Source of the DNA: JAZLIC01 sp045617225
GTDB taxonomy: Bacteria > Bacillota > Clostridia > Monoglobales > Monoglobaceae
Length of the DNA: 7,378 nt
Assembly (NCBI GenBank): GCA_045617225.1
Contig: JAZLIC010000023.1
Span: forward strand, 1 to 7,378
Direction of reading: 5' to 3'
The notes under the pieces are model-generated. The model was not told the origin of the DNA. It was given only the letters and a program-made list of their open reading frames with translations, and did not search any database. Shown here piece after piece: positions 5,800 through 7,378 of this stretch; positions within the stretch are counted from its first letter, which is position 1, and each line of letters starts with the position of its first letter. The translations under genes were made by a program, and so were the position numbers.

Positions 5800-7079
5800 T
5801 ATCTCACTACCTTGCCTTCTTCAATGTTTTTACCTTTAACAATAACTTCGTCATATATTTTAAGACGATACTCACCGCTTTCAACCGCAGAAACTATACA
5901 AAAATCATCATTTTTGTATATTACATTAACAGGTACAAATCGTGCGGTATCAAGTCTGACAACATATACGCCTATCTTATCATTTAAGACTCTTAAACAT
6001 TCGGTCGGCAGTTTTATCCCTTTATAACTTTCTGTCAAAATTTCAGCAGAAGCACGGCTTGTAGAATAAATAGACTCTACATATCTGTTAGTGGATACAA
6101 CCACGGTTACCTTGCCAGCCTCAGGTGCAGATATATACTTTATCAAACCCACTATACTTATATCGGTCATATCGTAAAAACTCATTTCTACATTTTGACC
6201 AACCTTAAACTGCTCTGCGTCCTTTTCATCAATATTTGTGGCATAGCACCAATTATAGTTGTTTACAAGCTTACATACCGGCATATCCTTCTGTACAACA
6301 TCGGTACCGGAAGCCTCTGATTTGTCATACTCGTTTAAAATACTCGGCGTGAGCTTATCGACTGCATCTAATCCAAGCTTGTCCTCAAAGCCGTCAAGCT
6401 TTGAACTGTATACGCCGCCAAAAGGTGCAACAAGTGCAGTCTTTCCGCCTTCAATCCCGCCTTCAAGCTCTGCGAGTCGATTTTTAAGGTTGTTTAACAC
6501 TTCCTCATCTGACGGGCGTTCACCCATAATCGCACGCTTTTTATCAATCATCAAGTCAAGCTCATCTTTAAGAGAAGCGACCTTTTGTAAATCCGGCTGA
6601 GAGCGTTGTTCGCTAAGTTGCCTTACAATTTTTGAAATCTTTTGTTCTGCCCAAATTTCTGTGCTTACATACACTTTTTTATCTGCGCCGTCTTCAATGC
6701 TCTTAATCTGTGTTCTAAGGTCGCGGATTTCCTCTATATCCGCAGGTGTAACTTCGCCTTGATAAATATATGCAACAGTTTCTCCTTCTTTTACACGGGT
6801 GCATTCCGGCACTTCACTGTAAAAGATGCCGTCACTCGGAGCATTCAAAACTGTTTGGTCCCGAAAGATGTATCCCTCTGTTGTCTTTGCCTCTTCAATA
6901 GCACCCATTCGGGCGATATATGTGGTTATGTCGCTTCCCATTCCACGAATCAACAAACTTATAAAATATATGCCGATAAGAGCAAAAACTATTTTGTAAA
7001 CCTTATAACGCCCTTTTCTTTTTTCACGGGTTTTTCGTCTTTCGGATATTCTTTTTTTAGCATCAGTAGCTTTCGCCAT
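5799..7079 (-). CDS. Membrane-anchored HlyD-like (membrane-fusion-type) protein of unknown role
   Basis: The 426-residue protein has a strongly basic cytoplasmic N-terminus (1-28, rich in Lys/Arg), one transmembrane helix at about 29-46 and an extracytoplasmic body. The body resembles a membrane-fusion/HlyD adaptor. A first lipoyl-like half lies at about 66-106 (TTEGYIFRDQTVLNAPSDGIF, RVKEGETVAYIY). A charged, coiled-coil-prone stretch covers about 112-210, and a second half follows with ALVAPFGGVYSSKLDG at 215-230. Beta-rich segments follow to the C-terminus (KVGQNVEMSFYD at 292-303, TECLRVLNDKIGVYVV at 359-374). No transporter or outer-membrane partner is encoded nearby. The ATG at 7079 has GGAGGT 6 nt upstream. 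It is the first gene of the yggS-sepF-ylmH unit, which suggests a cell-envelope or division-related role rather than classical efflux; this is inference. Confidence 0.8.
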   Translation of the reverse strand: MAKATDAKKRISERRKTREKRKGRYKVYKIVFALIGIYFISLLIRGMGSDITTYIARMGAIEEAKTTEGYIFRDQTVLNAPSDGIFYSEVPECTRVKEGETVAYIYQGEVTPADIEEIRDLRTQIKSIEDGADKKVYVSTEIWAEQKISKIVRQLSEQRSQPDLQKVASLKDELDLMIDKKRAIMGERPSDEEVLNNLKNRLAELEGGIEGGKTALVAPFGGVYSSKLDGFEDKLGLDAVDKLTPSILNEYDKSEASGTDVVQKDMPVCKLVNNYNWCYATNIDEKDAEQFKVGQNVEMSFYDMTDISIVGLIKYISAPEAGKVTVVVSTNRYVESIYSTSRASAEILTESYKGIKLPTECLRVLNDKIGVYVVRLDTARFVPVNVIYKNDDFCIVSAVESGEYRLKIYDEVIVKGKNIEEGKVVR

Positions 7080-7114
7080 TACACTACCTCCATATCCGAA
7101 ACTAATGTACCTTT

Positions 7115-7142
7115 ATTATAACAGAATATGTACCGCTGTAAA
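7115..7142 (-). promoter_or_regulatory. Sigma-A-like promoter of the hlyD-like/yggS/sepF/ylmH operon
   Basis: TTTACA at 7142-7137 (5 of 6 to the -35 consensus), a 16-nt spacer and a perfect TATAAT at 7120-7115, preceded by TGT, which makes an extended -10 (TGnTATAAT). The predicted start near 7108 gives a leader of about 28 nt containing the GGAGGT ribosome binding site (7091-7086). The stretch between this promoter and the miaA terminator (7143-7236) shows nothing else I can name. Confidence 0.75.
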
Positions 7143-7236
7143 CACTCTCAAACAACTTGTAGACATTTTGTAATCTGTGCGTAATATTGGGATTGTATTT
7201 GATGTCGATTCAGGTAAAATATTCCGATTTTGCCAC

Positions 7237-7269
7237 AAAAAAGAGGCAGTTTTTAAACCACCTCTTTTT
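7237..7269 (-). terminator. Intrinsic terminator of miaA
   Basis: On the minus strand AAAAAGAGGTGGTTT pairs with AAACTGCCTCTTTTT (two G-U pairs in the middle) around a very short A-rich loop, ending in a T tract. The 5' arm begins within the miaA TAA stop codon. The arms are A-rich on one side and T-rich on the other, so the hairpin could also terminate plus-strand transcription. Confidence 0.8.
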
Positions 7270-7378
7270 ATATCCACTCTATTTTTTCGTTACGCCTGAA
7301 CCATGTCAGTTGTCTTTTTGCGTATCTTCTGCTTTCCTGCTTTATTATATCAACGGCGGTTTCTAAATCACAACCGCC
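7268..7378 (-). CDS. miaA: tRNA dimethylallyltransferase, C-terminal end (partial)
   Basis: MiaA transfers a dimethylallyl group to the N6 of A37 in tRNAs that read codons starting with U. Only the last 36 residues and the TAA stop are in the window; the frame is open to the window edge. The visible tail contains IIKQESRRYAKRQLTWFRRN followed by EKIEWI. RRYAKRQLTWFR is the diagnostic C-terminal signature of MiaA. A terminator follows immediately, so miaA ends the upstream transcription unit. hfq, which often follows miaA in Firmicutes, is not present here. Confidence 0.92.
   Translation of the reverse strand, partial: GGCDLETAVDIIKQESRRYAKRQLTWFRRNEKIEWI

Noticed and set aside
5623..6027. 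A 134-codon plus-strand open frame opposite yggS and the HlyD-like gene
   Set aside because: Antisense shadow of two confidently identified genes; no ribosome binding site or motif.
6642..7121. A 159-codon open frame on the plus strand opposite the HlyD-like gene
   Set aside because: Its product is Phe/Ser/Cys-rich without family motifs, it has no ribosome binding site, and it lies wholly antisense to a well-supported gene and its promoter.
1..7378. Mobile element, CRISPR array, tRNA/rRNA or defence genes
   Set aside because: No transposase, terminal repeats, regular direct repeats or RNA gene signatures are visible; every long stretch is accounted for by housekeeping genes.

Overview
The window is a chromosomal core region of a low-GC Gram-positive bacterium, most likely a member of the Clostridia (Bacillota). 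The evidence is the AT-rich sequence, strong AGGAGG-type ribosome binding sites, a SepF/YlmH division cluster, a PyrB with no PyrI beside it, and a type-2 PyrF with the clostridial N-terminus. The species cannot be named from the sequence. All ten genes lie on the minus strand, so transcription runs from high to low coordinates.

Layout in the direction of transcription. (a) 7378-7237: the last 36 codons of miaA, closed by an intrinsic terminator. (b) 7142-3827: a strong sigma-A-like promoter, then a membrane-anchored HlyD-like protein, the PLP-homeostasis protein YggS (YlmE), the division protein SepF (YlmF) and the S4-domain protein YlmH. The genes are tightly packed, with two TAATG stop/start overlaps, and a perfect 10-bp hairpin terminator ends the unit. 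(c) 3804-2381: lspA (signal peptidase II) and an RluD-type pseudouridine synthase, followed by a second terminator. (d) 2441-1: pyrB, pyrC and the start of pyrF, which are steps of de novo UMP synthesis. pyrC and pyrF both appear to start at TTG codons.

The order yggS-sepF-ylmH-lspA-rluD-pyrB-pyrC-pyrF is a condensed form of the Bacillus subtilis ylmE-sepF-ylmG-ylmH-divIVA-ileS-ylyA-lspA-ylyB-pyrR-pyrP-pyrB-pyrC-...-pyrF region. Here ylmG, divIVA/ileS/ylyA and pyrR/pyrP are absent. Two of the three gaps coincide with intrinsic terminators that sit only about 20 nt before the next start codon.

The most interesting regulatory detail is upstream of pyrB. A good promoter overlaps the rluD stop codon, and its expected start point falls inside the 5' arm of the rluD terminator. 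Transcripts from that promoter could therefore escape a terminator that stops readthrough from upstream. No PyrR-type attenuator is visible.

I found no mobile element, CRISPR array, tRNA/rRNA gene, toxin-antitoxin or defence system, and no clearly novel system. The least understood gene is the HlyD-like protein at 5799-7079.
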